A stretch of DNA of 64,000 nucleotides. Origin: Desulfolutivibrio sulfodismutans DSM 3696 (GTDB taxonomy: Bacteria > Desulfobacterota > Desulfovibrionia > Desulfovibrionales > Desulfovibrionaceae). How positions within the stretch are numbered: position 1 is the stretch's first letter; each line of letters starts with the position of its first letter. A model generated the notes under the pieces. The model was given only the letters and a program-made list of their open reading frames with translations, had not been told where the DNA came from and ran no database searches. Both the position numbers and the translations under genes were made by a program. The stretch is from NCBI RefSeq assembly GCF_013376455.1, contig NZ_CP045504.1, positions 124,001 to 188,000 of the forward strand. The letters are read 5' to 3'. Below are positions 25,325 through 34,763 of the stretch, piece after piece.

Positions 25325-27292
25325 CTACTGCTCGGCGATGGCGGCCCGGCGGGCTTCGAGAGACTCAATTTCTTCCTCCAGTTTCCCCATGCGGGTCAAG
25401 AGATTTTCCGCCGCTTCGCCCAGTTCGTGATATTTTTTGGACAGTTCCGAAAAGAGCCCGCGATCCGCATAGGTGGCCGGGTCGGCCATGGCGGCTTCCA
25501 CCCGGTGCTGTTCGTCGAGCGCCGCCTCAAGCTCGGTCTCCAGGGACGCATAGGCCTCTTTCTTGGGTTTGAGCTCCCGGTAGACGGCGTTTCGCTCCTC
25601 GGCCAGACGTCGCTTGCGTTCCTTGTCGTCCTTGCGGCTGGTCTTGACCTCCTGGTCCTGGGCGGCGGCCGCCTTGGCCGTCTCGCGAAGCATCCGGTCG
25701 TATTCCTCAAAGCCGCCCAGATGCACGGTGATGCCGCCGTGCCCCACGGACCATACCTCGTCCGCCACCTCGGCCAGAAGCCGCCGGTCGTGGGCCACCA
25801 GAAGGATGGTCCCGGAATAGTCGATAAGCGCCCGGGTCAGGGCCTCGCGGCTCTCCAGGTCCAGGTGGTTGGTGGGCTCGTCGAGCACCAGGAAATTGGC
25901 CCGGGCCGCGAAAAGCCCGGCCAGGAGCAGGCGGCTTTTCTCGCCGCCGCTGAGCTGCGCCACGGGCCGCTCGAAGTAGCCCTCGCCCAGAAGGAAAAGC
26001 CCCAGGATGCTGCAAACCTCCTGGTGGGAGGCCCTGGGACCGGCCATCCGCTTCATCTCGAAGATGACCGTCTGGTCCGGGTTGAGAAGTTCGGTCTGGT
26101 GCTGGCTGTAATACCCGATCTTGATGCCCGTTCCCACCCGCACCCGGCCGGAGTGGGGGGCGAGATTTCCGGTGACCAGCTTGAGGAGCGTGGTCTTGCC
26201 CGAGCCGTTGGGACCGGCCAGGGCGATTTTCTGGCCCCGGTAGATATGGAAGGTCAGCGCCTCCCACAGGGGCGCGCGGCCGGGGAAGCTGAAGGTCACG
26301 TCGGCCGCCGAGACCACGGTCTTGTCCCCGCGTTCGGGTTCGGGGAGCGTAAAGGACAGGGTGGGGCCGCCGGACTCGGGCCGGGCGTCCCGCAGGCCTT
26401 CCAGCTCCTTTTCCAGGCGGGTCACGCTTTTGAGCTTGCTCTGGGCCTGTCTGGCCTTGGAGGACTTGAAGCGGAAGCGGTCGATGTTGGCCATCTGGCG
26501 CTTGATCTTGTCGTCGATGTTCTGGGCCTGCTTGCCGAGCCGGGAGTCCAGTTCTTCGCGCCAGGCCAGAAAGTCCGAAAACGATCCGGGCCGCACCACG
26601 GGTTTGGCCTCGCCCAGAAAAAGCGTCTTGGTGGCCACCCGGTCCAAAAACACCCGGTCGTGGGCCACGAAGACCAGCACCCCTTCGTAGGCCAGAAGAT
26701 AGTTCTCAAGCCACTCCACGGCCTCCAGGTCCAGGTGGTTGGTGGGCTCGTCCAGAAGCAGGATGTCCGCCCCGGCGGCCAGAACCCGGGCCAGCTTGGC
26801 CCGTTCCCGCCAGCCGCCGCTTAAGGCCGAAAGCTCACGGCCCCACTGCCGGTCGTCGAAGCCAAGCCCCGAAAGGATGGCCTTGGCCCGGTGCTCGGGG
26901 TTGTAGCCCAGTTCGTGTTCGAGCCGGGTCTGGCGCGCGGACAGTTCCTTTAAGGCGTTTTCGTCGCCGTTTTTCGCGGCCTGGTCCCAGTCCCGCCAAA
27001 ACGATCCCCAGGAGGGCAGGGCGGCCATGACAAAGGACAGAAGCGGCGTCTGCAGGTCCGTTCCGTCCAACTCCTGGGCCACGTATCCCACCCGGGCCCC
27101 GGGGGGGTAGGCCACGCGCCCGGCGTCGGGTTCGTCCTGTCCGGCCAAAAGCCGCAACAGGGTGGATTTGCCTGCGCCGTTGCGGCCGACCACCGCCAGG
27201 CGCGTTCCGGCGTCGATTTCCAGGCAGAAATCGCGCAGCACGTCGCGGCCGCCATAGGACTTGGACAGGGACAAAATGGAAATCTTGGGCAT
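25325..27292 (-). CDS. ABC-F family ATPase (Uup/EttA-like translation factor)
   Basis: A 655-residue soluble protein with two ABC domains in one chain and no membrane segments. Walker A motifs are GRNGAGKST and GPNGSGKTT; signatures are LSGGWRERAKLA and LSGGEKSRLLLA; both Walker B motifs read DEPTNHLDLE. Between them is the P-site tRNA interaction linker (ARQAQSKLKSVTRLEKELEGL). The C-terminal about 100 residues are a charged coiled coil as in Uup. ABC-F proteins act on the ribosome to relieve stalls. The ATG at 27292 is followed immediately by PKISILSLSKSYGG. It is divergent from fabD and heads the run ABC-F, Nudix, metF, asd. Confidence 0.92.
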   Translation of the reverse strand: MPKISILSLSKSYGGRDVLRDFCLEIDAGTRLAVVGRNGAGKSTLLRLLAGQDEPDAGRVAYPPGARVGYVAQELDGTDLQTPLLSFVMAALPSWGSFWRDWDQAAKNGDENALKELSARQTRLEHELGYNPEHRAKAILSGLGFDDRQWGRELSALSGGWRERAKLARVLAAGADILLLDEPTNHLDLEAVEWLENYLLAYEGVLVFVAHDRVFLDRVATKTLFLGEAKPVVRPGSFSDFLAWREELDSRLGKQAQNIDDKIKRQMANIDRFRFKSSKARQAQSKLKSVTRLEKELEGLRDARPESGGPTLSFTLPEPERGDKTVVSAADVTFSFPGRAPLWEALTFHIYRGQKIALAGPNGSGKTTLLKLVTGNLAPHSGRVRVGTGIKIGYYSQHQTELLNPDQTVIFEMKRMAGPRASHQEVCSILGLFLLGEGYFERPVAQLSGGEKSRLLLAGLFAARANFLVLDEPTNHLDLESREALTRALIDYSGTILLVAHDRRLLAEVADEVWSVGHGGITVHLGGFEEYDRMLRETAKAAAAQDQEVKTSRKDDKERKRRLAEERNAVYRELKPKKEAYASLETELEAALDEQHRVEAAMADPATYADRGLFSELSKKYHELGEAAENLLTRMGKLEEEIESLEARRAAIAEQ

Positions 27293-27408
27293 GGATCGAT
27301 CCGGATACGGGGGTTCGATAGGGCTTGCACAACGGGGCGTCATCAACTACCAATCGCGCCGAACCCATCATGGTAAACGACAACGACCTGTAAGGAGTGT
27401 GCGACGCG

Positions 27409-28350
27409 ATGGCAACCCCCATAAGCCGTGCGATCCTGTTCCCGGGACAGGGTTCCCAGGAAAAAGGCATGGGCAAGGCCCTGGCCGAAGTGTCCTCCGA
27501 GGCCACGGAACTGTGGACCCTGGCCGAGAAGCAAAGCGGCCTGCCCCTTCGGGAAATCTACTGGGACGGCGACGACGCCGCCATGTCCGATACGAAAAAT
27601 CTCCAGCCGGCCATGGTCGCCGTAAACCTGGGGTTGTGGTATCATCTCAAAAAAAGGCTCTCTCCGGCCGCCGCCGCCGGGCACAGCCTGGGCGAATACG
27701 CAGCCCTGACCAGTGCGGGCGTGCTTGAGCCCGCAGAGGCCCTGTCCCTGGTCAGCCTGCGTGGGCGGCTCATGGCCGAAGAGGGCGGCCCGGACGGCAA
27801 GATGGCGGCCATGCTCAAGCTTGGCCTGGAGCAGGTCGAGGAGATCGTGGCCAAGGCCGCCGCCGCAACCGGCGAGATCCTTTTGGTGGCCAACTACAAC
27901 TCCCCCGGGCAGTTTGTCGTCAGCGGCCACGCCAAGGCCGTGGAGGCCGCCGCCGCCCTGGCCAAGGAGCTAAAGGGCCGGGCCATCCCCCTGGCCGTGT
28001 CCGGGGCCTTCCACAGCCCCATGATGGACGCCCCGGCCAGGAAGCTGGTGCGGGCCATGCAGGGGATGTCCTGGCGGGCCCCGGCCTTTCCGGTCTACAT
28101 GAACGTCACGGGCGCCGCCGAAACTGATCCGGGGATCATCAAGGGGCTCATGGAGCGCCAGATGACCTCCCAGGTACGCTGGCTCCAGACCATGGACGCC
28201 ATGTGGCGGGCGGGGATACGCTCCTTTGTGGAGCTTGGGCCCAAGGGCGTTTTGGCCAAGCTGGCCAAGGCCTGCCTGCCCGCCGACGCCGCCGACGCGG
28301 AGGCGGAGATCCTGGGCGTGGCCGATCCGGACGCTGCTGCGGCGATTTAG
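27409..28350 (+). CDS. fabD: malonyl-CoA:ACP transacylase
   Basis: A 313-residue enzyme that loads malonate onto acyl carrier protein in fatty-acid synthesis. The oxyanion region is [12 protein letters not shown], the nucleophile Ser93 lies in AGHSLGEY, the active-site Arg is in LRGRLM, and the catalytic His in SGAFHSPMM. The ATG at 27409 is 11 bases after AAGGAG; an in-frame GTG at 27397 touches the ribosome site, so it is unlikely. It is not in a fab cluster here. A capped-hairpin repeat lies 20 bases after its stop, before argS. Confidence 0.95.
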   Translation: MATPISRAILFPGQGSQEKGMGKALAEVSSEATELWTLAEKQSGLPLREIYWDGDDAAMSDTKNLQPAMVAVNLGLWYHLKKRLSPAAAAGHSLGEYAALTSAGVLEPAEALSLVSLRGRLMAEEGGPDGKMAAMLKLGLEQVEEIVAKAAAATGEILLVANYNSPGQFVVSGHAKAVEAAAALAKELKGRAIPLAVSGAFHSPMMDAPARKLVRAMQGMSWRAPAFPVYMNVTGAAETDPGIIKGLMERQMTSQVRWLQTMDAMWRAGIRSFVELGPKGVLAKLAKACLPADAADAEAEILGVADPDAAAAI

Positions 28351-28369
28351 GGAGCCGGGCCGAGGGAAT

Positions 28370-28408
28370 GCCTCCGGCGGCCAAAGGGCTTCCGCCCTTT
28401 GGAATCCC
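28370..28408 (+). repeat. capped-hairpin repeat, copy 2
   Basis: GCCTCCGGCGGCC, then a perfect 9-bp stem (28381-28389 with 28394-28402), ending GGAATCCC. It lies between fabD and argS, where it could attenuate or process the transcript. Confidence 0.75.
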
Positions 28409-28484
28409 GCAACGGGAAGAGGCCTGGCCTGCCGCGAAAGACCGGCTGCGGGGCCTCGACCATCATATTTCAAGGACATATGCC

Positions 28485-30158
28485 ATGCGTGCCGTCACTC
28501 ATCTGCGTTCCCTGCTCTCCGATGCCCTGGCGGGCATGGGCATCCCCTGGCCGGAAAAGACCACCATCGAGCCGCCCCGGGACGCCAAATTCGGCGATCT
28601 GGCCACCAACGCGGCCATGATGGCCGCCAAGGCCGCCGGACAAAAGCCCCGTGATCTGGCCGAGGCCCTGCGTCAGGCCCTGGTGTCCGCCGATCCCGGC
28701 ATTGCGGCCGAGGTGGCCGGGCCGGGGTTTTTGAACGTGACCTTTCCGCCCGCCTTCTGGCAGGCCACCATCGCCGACGTGCTGGAGCAGGACGCAGGCG
28801 GCGGCTACGGCCGCTCGGACCTGGGAGGCGGCAAAAAGATCCAGGTGGAATACGTCTCGGCCAACCCCACCGGCCCCCTGCACATCGGCCACGGCCGGGG
28901 CGCGGCCCTGGGCGACACCCTGGCCCGCATCCTGCGCGCCGCCGGTTTCGACGTCTCCACCGAATACTACATCAACGACGCCGGACGGCAGATGCGGCTT
29001 CTGGGCAACTCCATCTGGCTGCGCTACCGGGAGTTCTACGGCAAAGACGTGGTCTGGCCCGAGGACTGGTACAAGGGCGAGTACATCATCGATCTGGCCC
29101 GGGAGCTTTCGGCCATCCACGGCATGGCCCTTTTCAACATGCCCGAGGCCGAGGCCATAGCCATCTGCCAGACCTACGGCGTGGACAGCATCATGGCCGG
29201 GATCAAAAAGGATCTGGCGGATTTTCGGGTGTCCCACGAGGTGTGGTTCTCGGAAAAGACCCTGGTGTCCGGCGGCCGGGTGGAGGCCACCCTGTCCGAC
29301 CTGAAGGCCCGGGGGCTGGCCTATGAAAAAGACGGGGCCCTGTGGTTCGCCTCGGAGAACCTCGGCGACGACAAGGACCGGGTGCTGCGCAAGTCGTCTG
29401 GAGAGCTTACCTATTTCGCCTCGGATATCTGCTACCACGCCGATAAGTTCGCCCGGGGCTTCGAGGTGGTGGTGGACATCTGGGGCGCGGACCATCACGG
29501 CTACGTGCCGCGCATGAACGCCGCCGTGCAGGCCCTGGGCCGCACCCCGGACAGCCTCAAGGTCATCCTGGTGCAGCTCGTGAATCTGTTAAGCGGCGGC
29601 GAGCAGATCGCCATGTCCACCCGGGCGGGCAAGTTCGAGACCCTGGCCGACGTGGTGGCCGAGGTGGGCACGGACGCGGCCCGGTTCATGTTCTTGTCGC
29701 GAAAAAGCGACAGCCACCTGGATTTCGACCTGGAGCTGGTCAAGCGCCAGACCATGGACAACCCGGTCTATTACGTGCAGTACGCCCATGCCCGGGTGAA
29801 ATCGCTTTTCGCCAAGGCCGCCGAGCGCGGGATAGCGGCCGGGACGCCGGACGAGGCCCTGTTGTCGCGGCTGTCCACCCCGGAAGACCTGGGGCTTTTG
29901 CGCCAGATCGAACAGTTCCCGGACGTGGTGGCCACGGCGGCGGCCACGTTTTCGCCGCATGTGATCAGCTACTATCTGCGCGACCTGGCCGGACGGCTGC
30001 ATTCCTATTATGCAGCGCATCAGGTGCTTGCGACCGGGGACGAGGAACTGACCCGGGCCAGGATGCATCTGCTGGACGCCGTGGCCCGGGTGGTGCGGGC
30101 CGGGCTGGCCCTTTTGGGCGTTTCCGCGCCCGAGAAGATGGAACGGTCGGAGTCATGA
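28485..30158 (+). CDS. argS: arginyl-tRNA synthetase
   Basis: A 557-residue class I synthetase. The N-terminal Arg-S additional domain occupies about 1-110. The catalytic core has [24 protein letters not shown] (HIGH motif), [11 protein letters not shown], and the degenerate KMSKS loop [13 protein letters not shown]. The C-terminal anticodon-binding domain starts at [17 protein letters not shown] and ends [22 protein letters not shown]. The ATG at 28485 has AAGGA eight bases upstream. Its neighbour is a SPOR-domain gene on the same strand, a pairing common in deltaproteobacteria. Confidence 0.96.
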   Translation: MRAVTHLRSLLSDALAGMGIPWPEKTTIEPPRDAKFGDLATNAAMMAAKAAGQKPRDLAEALRQALVSADPGIAAEVAGPGFLNVTFPPAFWQATIADVLEQDAGGGYGRSDLGGGKKIQVEYVSANPTGPLHIGHGRGAALGDTLARILRAAGFDVSTEYYINDAGRQMRLLGNSIWLRYREFYGKDVVWPEDWYKGEYIIDLARELSAIHGMALFNMPEAEAIAICQTYGVDSIMAGIKKDLADFRVSHEVWFSEKTLVSGGRVEATLSDLKARGLAYEKDGALWFASENLGDDKDRVLRKSSGELTYFASDICYHADKFARGFEVVVDIWGADHHGYVPRMNAAVQALGRTPDSLKVILVQLVNLLSGGEQIAMSTRAGKFETLADVVAEVGTDAARFMFLSRKSDSHLDFDLELVKRQTMDNPVYYVQYAHARVKSLFAKAAERGIAAGTPDEALLSRLSTPEDLGLLRQIEQFPDVVATAAATFSPHVISYYLRDLAGRLHSYYAAHQVLATGDEELTRARMHLLDAVARVVRAGLALLGVSAPEKMERSES

Positions 30159-30367
30159 CGGCGACCGGATTTTTCGAAATTTTTCGAAACCGGGGCTTTG
30201 CGCCGTCATCGGATTGCTTCCGGCCGGAAACGCTTGAGAATCCCCTGGCTGCCGCGCGGCCACGGGGCAGTCTGTCCGTATTTTTTCTGACCGTTGACGG
30301 AGTCGACGGCCGTGGTCTTGACTTTTCGCCAAAAAGCGAAATGATGCCCTGCAATGGAATCTAGGAA

Positions 30368-31222
30368 ATGAAACTCTTGAGCAAATTCAACGTGTCGAAC
30401 GACGGCGGTCCCCGCAAGTTCAGCTTCGAGCTGACCATGTCGGGGCTTGTGTCCCTGGGCATTGTCCTTGTTTTGGGCATAAGCTGGGTGTTTATTCTGG
30501 GCATCCTGGTGGGCCGGGGCTACCGGCCCGAAGAGGCCGTGCCGGAGTTGGCCCAGATCATGCCCTCCACCGAGACCTCGTCCACCCTGGACAACGCCCA
30601 GCCGCCCACGGTGCTTCGGCCCGAGGAACTCCAGTTCATGGAGGATCTGCAAAACAAGACGGGCAGCGCCGAGACCATCACCGTGGACTCCGTCCCCAAG
30701 ACGCCGCCCCACAAGCCGACCCCGGCCCTGCCCGGCGGGGCGGCCCCGTCCGGAGGGCTCACCGGCCGCGATCTGGCCGACGGACCCGGGATATCGTCGG
30801 CTTCCCCGGCGGCCCGGCCCGCGTCCGCCCCCCCTGCCCAGGTCAGGCCCGCGCCCACCCTGGACCCGGCCCTGGCCCAGCGCCCGCAGGTTGCGCCACA
30901 GGCCGCCAAGCCCGTGGAGCCGGTCGTCCCGGCGCGCACGGAAGCCGTGCCGCCTGCGCCGAAGCTGGAGGCCCCCGCATCGGGCGGCGGGGTTGAGGCG
31001 ACCTATCAGGTGGCGTCTTTTTTCAAAAAGGATCAGGCCGACGCCATGATCAAAAAGCTGGCCCAGAAGGGGGTCAAGGCGGAGATCAGGCCGGGCAAGA
31101 TTCAGGACAAGGATGTTTTCCGCATTGCGGTGACCCTGCGCGGAACCGAGCAGGAGATCAAGGCCGGGCTGGAAAAAACGGGCGAGAAAGGCCCTATACT
31201 TCTCGGCAAAAAACCCTTATAG
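30368..31222 (+). CDS. SPOR-domain membrane protein
   Basis: A 284-residue single-pass protein. A short cytoplasmic N-terminus is followed by one membrane segment (VSLGIVLVLGISWVFILGILVG, about 30-51), a Pro/Ala-rich periplasmic linker (about 55-210), and a C-terminal SPOR domain starting at ATYQVASFFKKDQADAMIKKL and ending near the C-terminus. SPOR domains bind denuded peptidoglycan at the division site, so a role in cell division or envelope remodelling is expected. The gap to argS is about 210 bases and includes a small TTTCGC/GCGAAA hairpin near 30325-30342. Confidence 0.85.
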   Translation: MKLLSKFNVSNDGGPRKFSFELTMSGLVSLGIVLVLGISWVFILGILVGRGYRPEEAVPELAQIMPSTETSSTLDNAQPPTVLRPEELQFMEDLQNKTGSAETITVDSVPKTPPHKPTPALPGGAAPSGGLTGRDLADGPGISSASPAARPASAPPAQVRPAPTLDPALAQRPQVAPQAAKPVEPVVPARTEAVPPAPKLEAPASGGGVEATYQVASFFKKDQADAMIKKLAQKGVKAEIRPGKIQDKDVFRIAVTLRGTEQEIKAGLEKTGEKGPILLGKKPL

Positions 31223-31270
31223 GGATGCCCCCGCTTGTCCCGGGAGACTCCCCCAGAATGAGGACCGCAC

Positions 31271-31825
31271 ATGCAGCACATGTCTTTCGTCCCGACCAAG
31301 GCTTTTTTCACCAAGGGCATCGGCCGCCACAAAAACAAGCTCCAGTCGTTCGAGCTGGCCCTGCGTGACGCCGGAATCGAAAAGCTCAACCTCGTCTACG
31401 TGAGCAGCATCTGCCCGCCCAACTGCACGATTCTTCCCCTGGAGGAAGGCGTCAAGCAGTTGAGTCCGGGCCAGATCACCTTTTGCGTCATGGCCCGCAA
31501 CGCCACGGATGAAAAAAACCGCATGGTGGGTTCGGCCGTGGGCATGGCCTTTCCTGCGGACAAAGGCAACTACGGGTACATTTCCGAACACACCACGTTC
31601 GGGGCCGATGAACAGGAAATCGGCGACTTCGCCGAGGACTTGGCCTCCACCATGCTGGCCACCACGCTCGGCATTGATTTCGACCCCGAGACGGCCTACG
31701 ACGAACGCCGCCAGATCTATCTCATGAGCGGCAAGATCGTGGATTCGGCCTCCATGCCCTGCGTCACCACCGGCCAGGCCGGAGTGTGGTCCACCACCAT
31801 CTCCGCCGTGGTCTTTCTGCCCTAG
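31271..31825 (+). CDS. pdaD: pyruvoyl-dependent arginine decarboxylase
   Basis: A 184-residue proenzyme that makes agmatine from arginine, first step of polyamine synthesis. It self-cleaves between two serines to form a pyruvoyl group; the site is seen as LVYVSSICPPNC with Ser45-Ser46. Other family blocks are FFTKGIGRHKNKLQSFELALRDAGI, NATDEKNRMVGSAVGMAFP and YGYISEHTTFG. The ATG at 31271 has TGAGGA upstream; an ATG three codons later is possible. This type occurs in archaea, Chlamydia and deltaproteobacteria instead of the PLP enzyme. It lies between the SPOR gene and nth. Confidence 0.93.
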   Translation: MQHMSFVPTKAFFTKGIGRHKNKLQSFELALRDAGIEKLNLVYVSSICPPNCTILPLEEGVKQLSPGQITFCVMARNATDEKNRMVGSAVGMAFPADKGNYGYISEHTTFGADEQEIGDFAEDLASTMLATTLGIDFDPETAYDERRQIYLMSGKIVDSASMPCVTTGQAGVWSTTISAVVFLP

Positions 31826-31842
31826 GCTTGGTCAGGCGCTGC

Positions 31843-32484
31843 GTGGACAGGCAAGCGCGCGCCACAATCATTCTTGAGCGGTTGCGGCCCCGGTATCCCG
31901 GGGCCGCCTCCGCCCTGACCTGGACAAATCCCTTCGAACTTCTCGTCTCCACGGTGCTGGCCGCCCAGTGCACCGACGCCCGGGTCAATCTGGTGACCCC
32001 GGAATTTTTCCGGCGTTGGCCCGACCCGGCCGCCCTGGCCGCAGCCGATGTGGCCGAGGTGGAGGTCGTGGTCCATTCCACGGGCTTTTTCCGCAACAAG
32101 GCCAAAAATCTTGTCGCCGCCGCGAAAATGATGGTGGCCGAACACGGCGGCGCGGCTCCGCGCACCCTGGCGGAGCTTACGGCCCTGCCGGGACTGGCCC
32201 GCAAGACCGCCAACATCGTGTCCGGGAACGCCTACGGCAACCACGAGGGCATTGCCGTGGACACCCACGTCAAGCGCCTGTCGTACCGCCTGGACCTGAC
32301 GGATTCCGAAAACCCCGTGGTCATCGAAAAAGACCTCATGCCCCTTTTTCCGCGTGAGGCGTGGGGTGAAATCAACCATCTGCTGGTGCTGTTCGGCCGC
32401 GACGTGTGCCAGGCCCGAAAGCCCCGTTGCCAGGACTGTCCCCTGGCCGATGTCTGCCCCCGGAAGGGGCTTCCCCGTTTTTGA
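31843..32484 (+). CDS. nth: endonuclease III
   Basis: A 213-residue base-excision glycosylase/AP lyase. The helix-hairpin-helix LPGLARKTANIVSG contains the catalytic Lys, and VDTHVKRLSYRL contains the catalytic Asp. The [4Fe-4S] cluster loop is complete (C-x6-C-x2-C-x5-C, CQARKPRCQDCPLADVC). I chose GTG at 31843 because it puts the start about ten residues before ILERL as in other Nth proteins; the ribosome site is weak. It begins 17 bases after the decarboxylase stop. A longer start overlapping that gene would add an unlikely His/Arg-rich leader. Confidence 0.9.
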   Translation: MDRQARATIILERLRPRYPGAASALTWTNPFELLVSTVLAAQCTDARVNLVTPEFFRRWPDPAALAAADVAEVEVVVHSTGFFRNKAKNLVAAAKMMVAEHGGAAPRTLAELTALPGLARKTANIVSGNAYGNHEGIAVDTHVKRLSYRLDLTDSENPVVIEKDLMPLFPREAWGEINHLLVLFGRDVCQARKPRCQDCPLADVCPRKGLPRF

Positions 32485-32610
32485 GGCCTGAGCGGATCAC
32501 CGTTTTTCCCGTCCCCGATCTCCCTCCGCGTTTCCCCAGTCTTTGGCGGCCCCCCCGGCTGCCCCGGCCGACCGTTCGCCGTCCCCCGGCCAGGGCCATG
32601 TATTGGCGTA

Positions 32611-32620
32611 GTCTATAGAC
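32611..32620. promoter_or_regulatory. 10-bp perfect palindrome upstream of yedE
   Basis: GTCTATAGAC is a perfect palindrome, about 130 bases upstream of the yedE start. It could be a regulator site or chance. Confidence 0.25.
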
Positions 32621-32648
32621 AGCACTTACGGAGATAGGAACTTTGAAT

Positions 32649-32677
32649 TTGTCCTTGGTTTGTTCCTCTTCTATACA
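32649..32677 (+). promoter_or_regulatory. possible promoter of the yedE operon
   Basis: TTGTCC (32649-32654), 17 bases, TATACA (32672-32677). This is a modest match to sigma-70, 70 bases before the yedE ATG in an AT-richer segment. Confidence 0.4.
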
Positions 32678-32747
32678 ATCGCCAATTACCGTGTGTTGCG
32701 GAGGGGGAATCCCGGCACTGGGAACCGTTAACGTGAGAGGAGCCGCC

Positions 32748-33830
32748 ATGAAGAATTTCTTTTCCTCAAAGCAGGGCATCATCGCCGTGGGCCTTGCCAT
32801 CGGCGTCTTGGCCCCGCTGCTGCAATTCTGGGGCAACCCGGGAAACATGGGCATCTGCGTGGCCTGCTTCGAGCGCGACATGGCAGGGGCCGTGGGCCTG
32901 CACCGGGCGGCCATCGTCCAGTACATGCGCCCGGAGATCATCGGCTTCGTGCTCGGTTCCCTTCTGGCGGCGTTTTTCGCCAAGGACTTCCGTCCCCGGG
33001 CCGGGTCCGCGCCGATTGCCCGGTTCATCCTGGGGGCGTTCGCCATGATCGGGGCATTGGTTTTTCTGGGCTGCCCCTGGCGGGCCATCCTGCGTCTGGC
33101 CGGCGGCGACCTGAGCGCCATTTTCGGCATTCTGGGCCTTGTGGCGGGCATCTGGATCGGAACCATCTTTTTCCGCAAGGGCTACAACCTGGGCCGCAGC
33201 CAAAAAACCCACGCCTCGGTGGGGCTGATCATGCCCCTGGTCATGCTCGGTTTTTTCGCCCTCATGCTGCTGTATCCCCAGATCGATAAAGAGCCCCAGT
33301 CCGGCGTGCTGTTCTACAGCGTCCAAGGCCCTGGTTCCATGCACGCGCCTCTTCTGGCCTCCCTGGCCGTGGGCCTTTTGGTCGGCGTCATCGCCCAGCG
33401 CAGCCGGTTTTGCACCATGGGCGCGTTTCGCGACGTGATCCTTTTCAAGCAGTCCCACCTTCTGCTCGGGGTCATCGCCCTTTTCGTCGCGGCCGTGGTG
33501 GTCAACGCCCTGCTCGGGCAGGTGAAGATCGGCTTCGAGGGCCAGCCCGTGGCCCACACCCAGCAGGTCTGGAACTTCGCCGGGATGCTCCTGGCCGGAC
33601 TGTGCTTCGCCCTGGCCGGGGGATGCCCGGGACGGCAGCTCTTTTTGTCCGGCGAGGGCGACGGCGACGCCGCCGTCTTCGTGTTCGGGATGATCGTTGG
33701 CGCGGGCTTCGCCCACAACTTCGGGCTGGCCAGCTCCCCCCAGGGCGTGGGGCCCCACGGCATCGCCGCCGTGTTCATCGGATTGGCCGTGTGCCTGTAC
33801 TTCGGCCTGACCATGCGCGCCAAGGCATAA
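32748..33830 (+). CDS. yedE: YedE-type putative selenium/sulfur transporter
   Basis: A 360-residue inner-membrane protein with about ten hydrophobic segments. It has the YeeE/YedE features: MGICVACFERDMAGAVGLH near the N-terminus, FLGCPWRAILRLAGGD in the middle, QRSRFCTMGAFRD, and AGGCPGRQLFLSGEGDGDA near the C-terminus. The conserved Cys residues in these blocks match the channel lining of YeeE proteins. Members with this long form are linked to selenium metabolism. It is followed by tusA-like and DUF3343 genes, which supports that link. The ATG at 32748 has GAGAGGAG upstream. Transport of selenium, rather than thiosulfate, is inferred from context. Confidence 0.88.
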   Translation: MKNFFSSKQGIIAVGLAIGVLAPLLQFWGNPGNMGICVACFERDMAGAVGLHRAAIVQYMRPEIIGFVLGSLLAAFFAKDFRPRAGSAPIARFILGAFAMIGALVFLGCPWRAILRLAGGDLSAIFGILGLVAGIWIGTIFFRKGYNLGRSQKTHASVGLIMPLVMLGFFALMLLYPQIDKEPQSGVLFYSVQGPGSMHAPLLASLAVGLLVGVIAQRSRFCTMGAFRDVILFKQSHLLLGVIALFVAAVVVNALLGQVKIGFEGQPVAHTQQVWNFAGMLLAGLCFALAGGCPGRQLFLSGEGDGDAAVFVFGMIVGAGFAHNFGLASSPQGVGPHGIAAVFIGLAVCLYFGLTMRAKA

Positions 33831-33858
33831 GAGGGGCGTGTCAGGGAGGAGGGGAAAA

Positions 33859-33896
33859 GCCTCCGGCGGCCCAGGGGCTTCGCCCTTGGGAATCCC
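33859..33896 (+). repeat. capped-hairpin repeat, copy 3
   Basis: GCCTCCGGCGGCC, a 9-bp stem (33870-33878 with 33882-33890, one G-T pair) with a TTC loop, then GGAATCCC (the last G of the stem overlaps). It lies between yedE and the tusA-like gene. Confidence 0.75.
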
Positions 33897-33987
33897 ATAG
33901 CGGTTGCTGGACATCCTCACGCCGTCTGGTGTTTCGAGAAGAGTCCGTGTTTGCCGGAACAGATGCACGAGGAAAGGAGATCATGCC

Positions 33988-34206
33988 ATGGAAAAGACCA
34001 TAGATGCCAGGGGGCTGTCCTGCCCCCAGCCGGTTTTGGATACGCTTTCGGCCATTGCGGCCATGGGTTCGGGGAAGCTGACCGTTTTGGTCGATACCGA
34101 GGCCTCCAAGGAAAACGTGTCCCGGGCCATCCAGGCCAAGGGCTGGCGGCTTGACGCCGTGGCCGAGGACGGTGGAGAATACCGCCTCGACATCAGCAAG
34201 GGATGA
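33988..34206 (+). CDS. TusA/SirA-family sulfur (selenium) carrier protein
   Basis: A 72-residue protein with the family signature DARGLSCPQPVLDTL, in which Cys of CPxP carries persulfide (or selenide). The rest (LTVLVDTEASKENVSRAIQAKGWRLDAV) has the two-helix layout of YedF/TusA. The ATG at 33988 has AGGAG eight bases upstream. Its stop overlaps the start of the DUF3343 gene (ATGA). Lying after yedE, it is probably the carrier for the transported selenium or sulfur species. Confidence 0.9.
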   Translation: MEKTIDARGLSCPQPVLDTLSAIAAMGSGKLTVLVDTEASKENVSRAIQAKGWRLDAVAEDGGEYRLDISKG

Positions 34207-34763
34207 TTTTGGGATTTCTCGACCGCTTTCGGAAAAAAGACCCCGGCCCGCCGCCCGCATCCAAAGCTGACCGGGGTCTTTTGCTGTTTGAAAACACCAG
34301 CGAGGTCATCAGGGCCGAGAAGGCCCTGCGTGAGGGCGGGTTTGCGGTCAGGGTGGTGGGGCCGCCGCCTGAGGTGCGCACGGGCTGCGATCTGGCCGTG
34401 GAGTTCCCGCTCATCGAGGGCCTGCGCATCCGTCGCAGGCTCGAGGCCGCGAATGTGCCGCCCCTGGACACGATTCCGGTCACCGGCCCCCTTTTGGCCC
34501 CGGTGGACATCTTCCAGGTCAAGGACTTCGGGGCCTATCTCATGGTCCGGGCCGCGAACATGAAACTGACTGTGGAAAAGGCCACCGGCGTCATCGTCAA
34601 CGTCTCGGGCGGCGGCTGCCCGGACGTGCCGTACCTGGCGGCGCGGCTCATCGGCCACAGACTCGACGAGGCCCCCTCGCCGCGCGAGATCGGCCACACC
34701 CTGTGCGGTTACGCCCTGGGGCTGGCTTTCGAGGAAATGAAAGAACAATGCTCGCCGTCGTAG
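34203..34763 (+). CDS. DUF3343-domain protein with a C-terminal extension
   Basis: A 186-residue cytoplasmic protein. Residues about 22-70 (GLLLFENTSEVIRAEKALREG and PPPEVRTGCDLAVEF) match DUF3343, a small domain tied to selenium metabolism that often sits with TusA-like proteins; the RTGCDLAVEF Cys may accept a sulfur or selenium atom. Residues about 85-186 form an extra domain with VDIFQVKDFGAYLMVRAANMKLTVEKATG, VNVSGGGCPDVPYLAARLIG and HTLCGYALGLAFEEM, carrying two further conserved-looking Cys. Most DUF3343 proteins are shorter, so this is a fusion. It overlaps both neighbours, indicating tight coupling. Confidence 0.75.
   Translation: MILGFLDRFRKKDPGPPPASKADRGLLLFENTSEVIRAEKALREGGFAVRVVGPPPEVRTGCDLAVEFPLIEGLRIRRRLEAANVPPLDTIPVTGPLLAPVDIFQVKDFGAYLMVRAANMKLTVEKATGVIVNVSGGGCPDVPYLAARLIGHRLDEAPSPREIGHTLCGYALGLAFEEMKEQCSPS

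Noticed and set aside
30155-30364. 69-codon frame starting by ATGA overlap with argS and ending just before the SPOR gene
   Set aside because: It fits the gap neatly, but its codon use lacks the strong third-position GC of its neighbours, there is no ribosome site, and no fold is recognisable. It is probably a leader containing the SPOR promoter.
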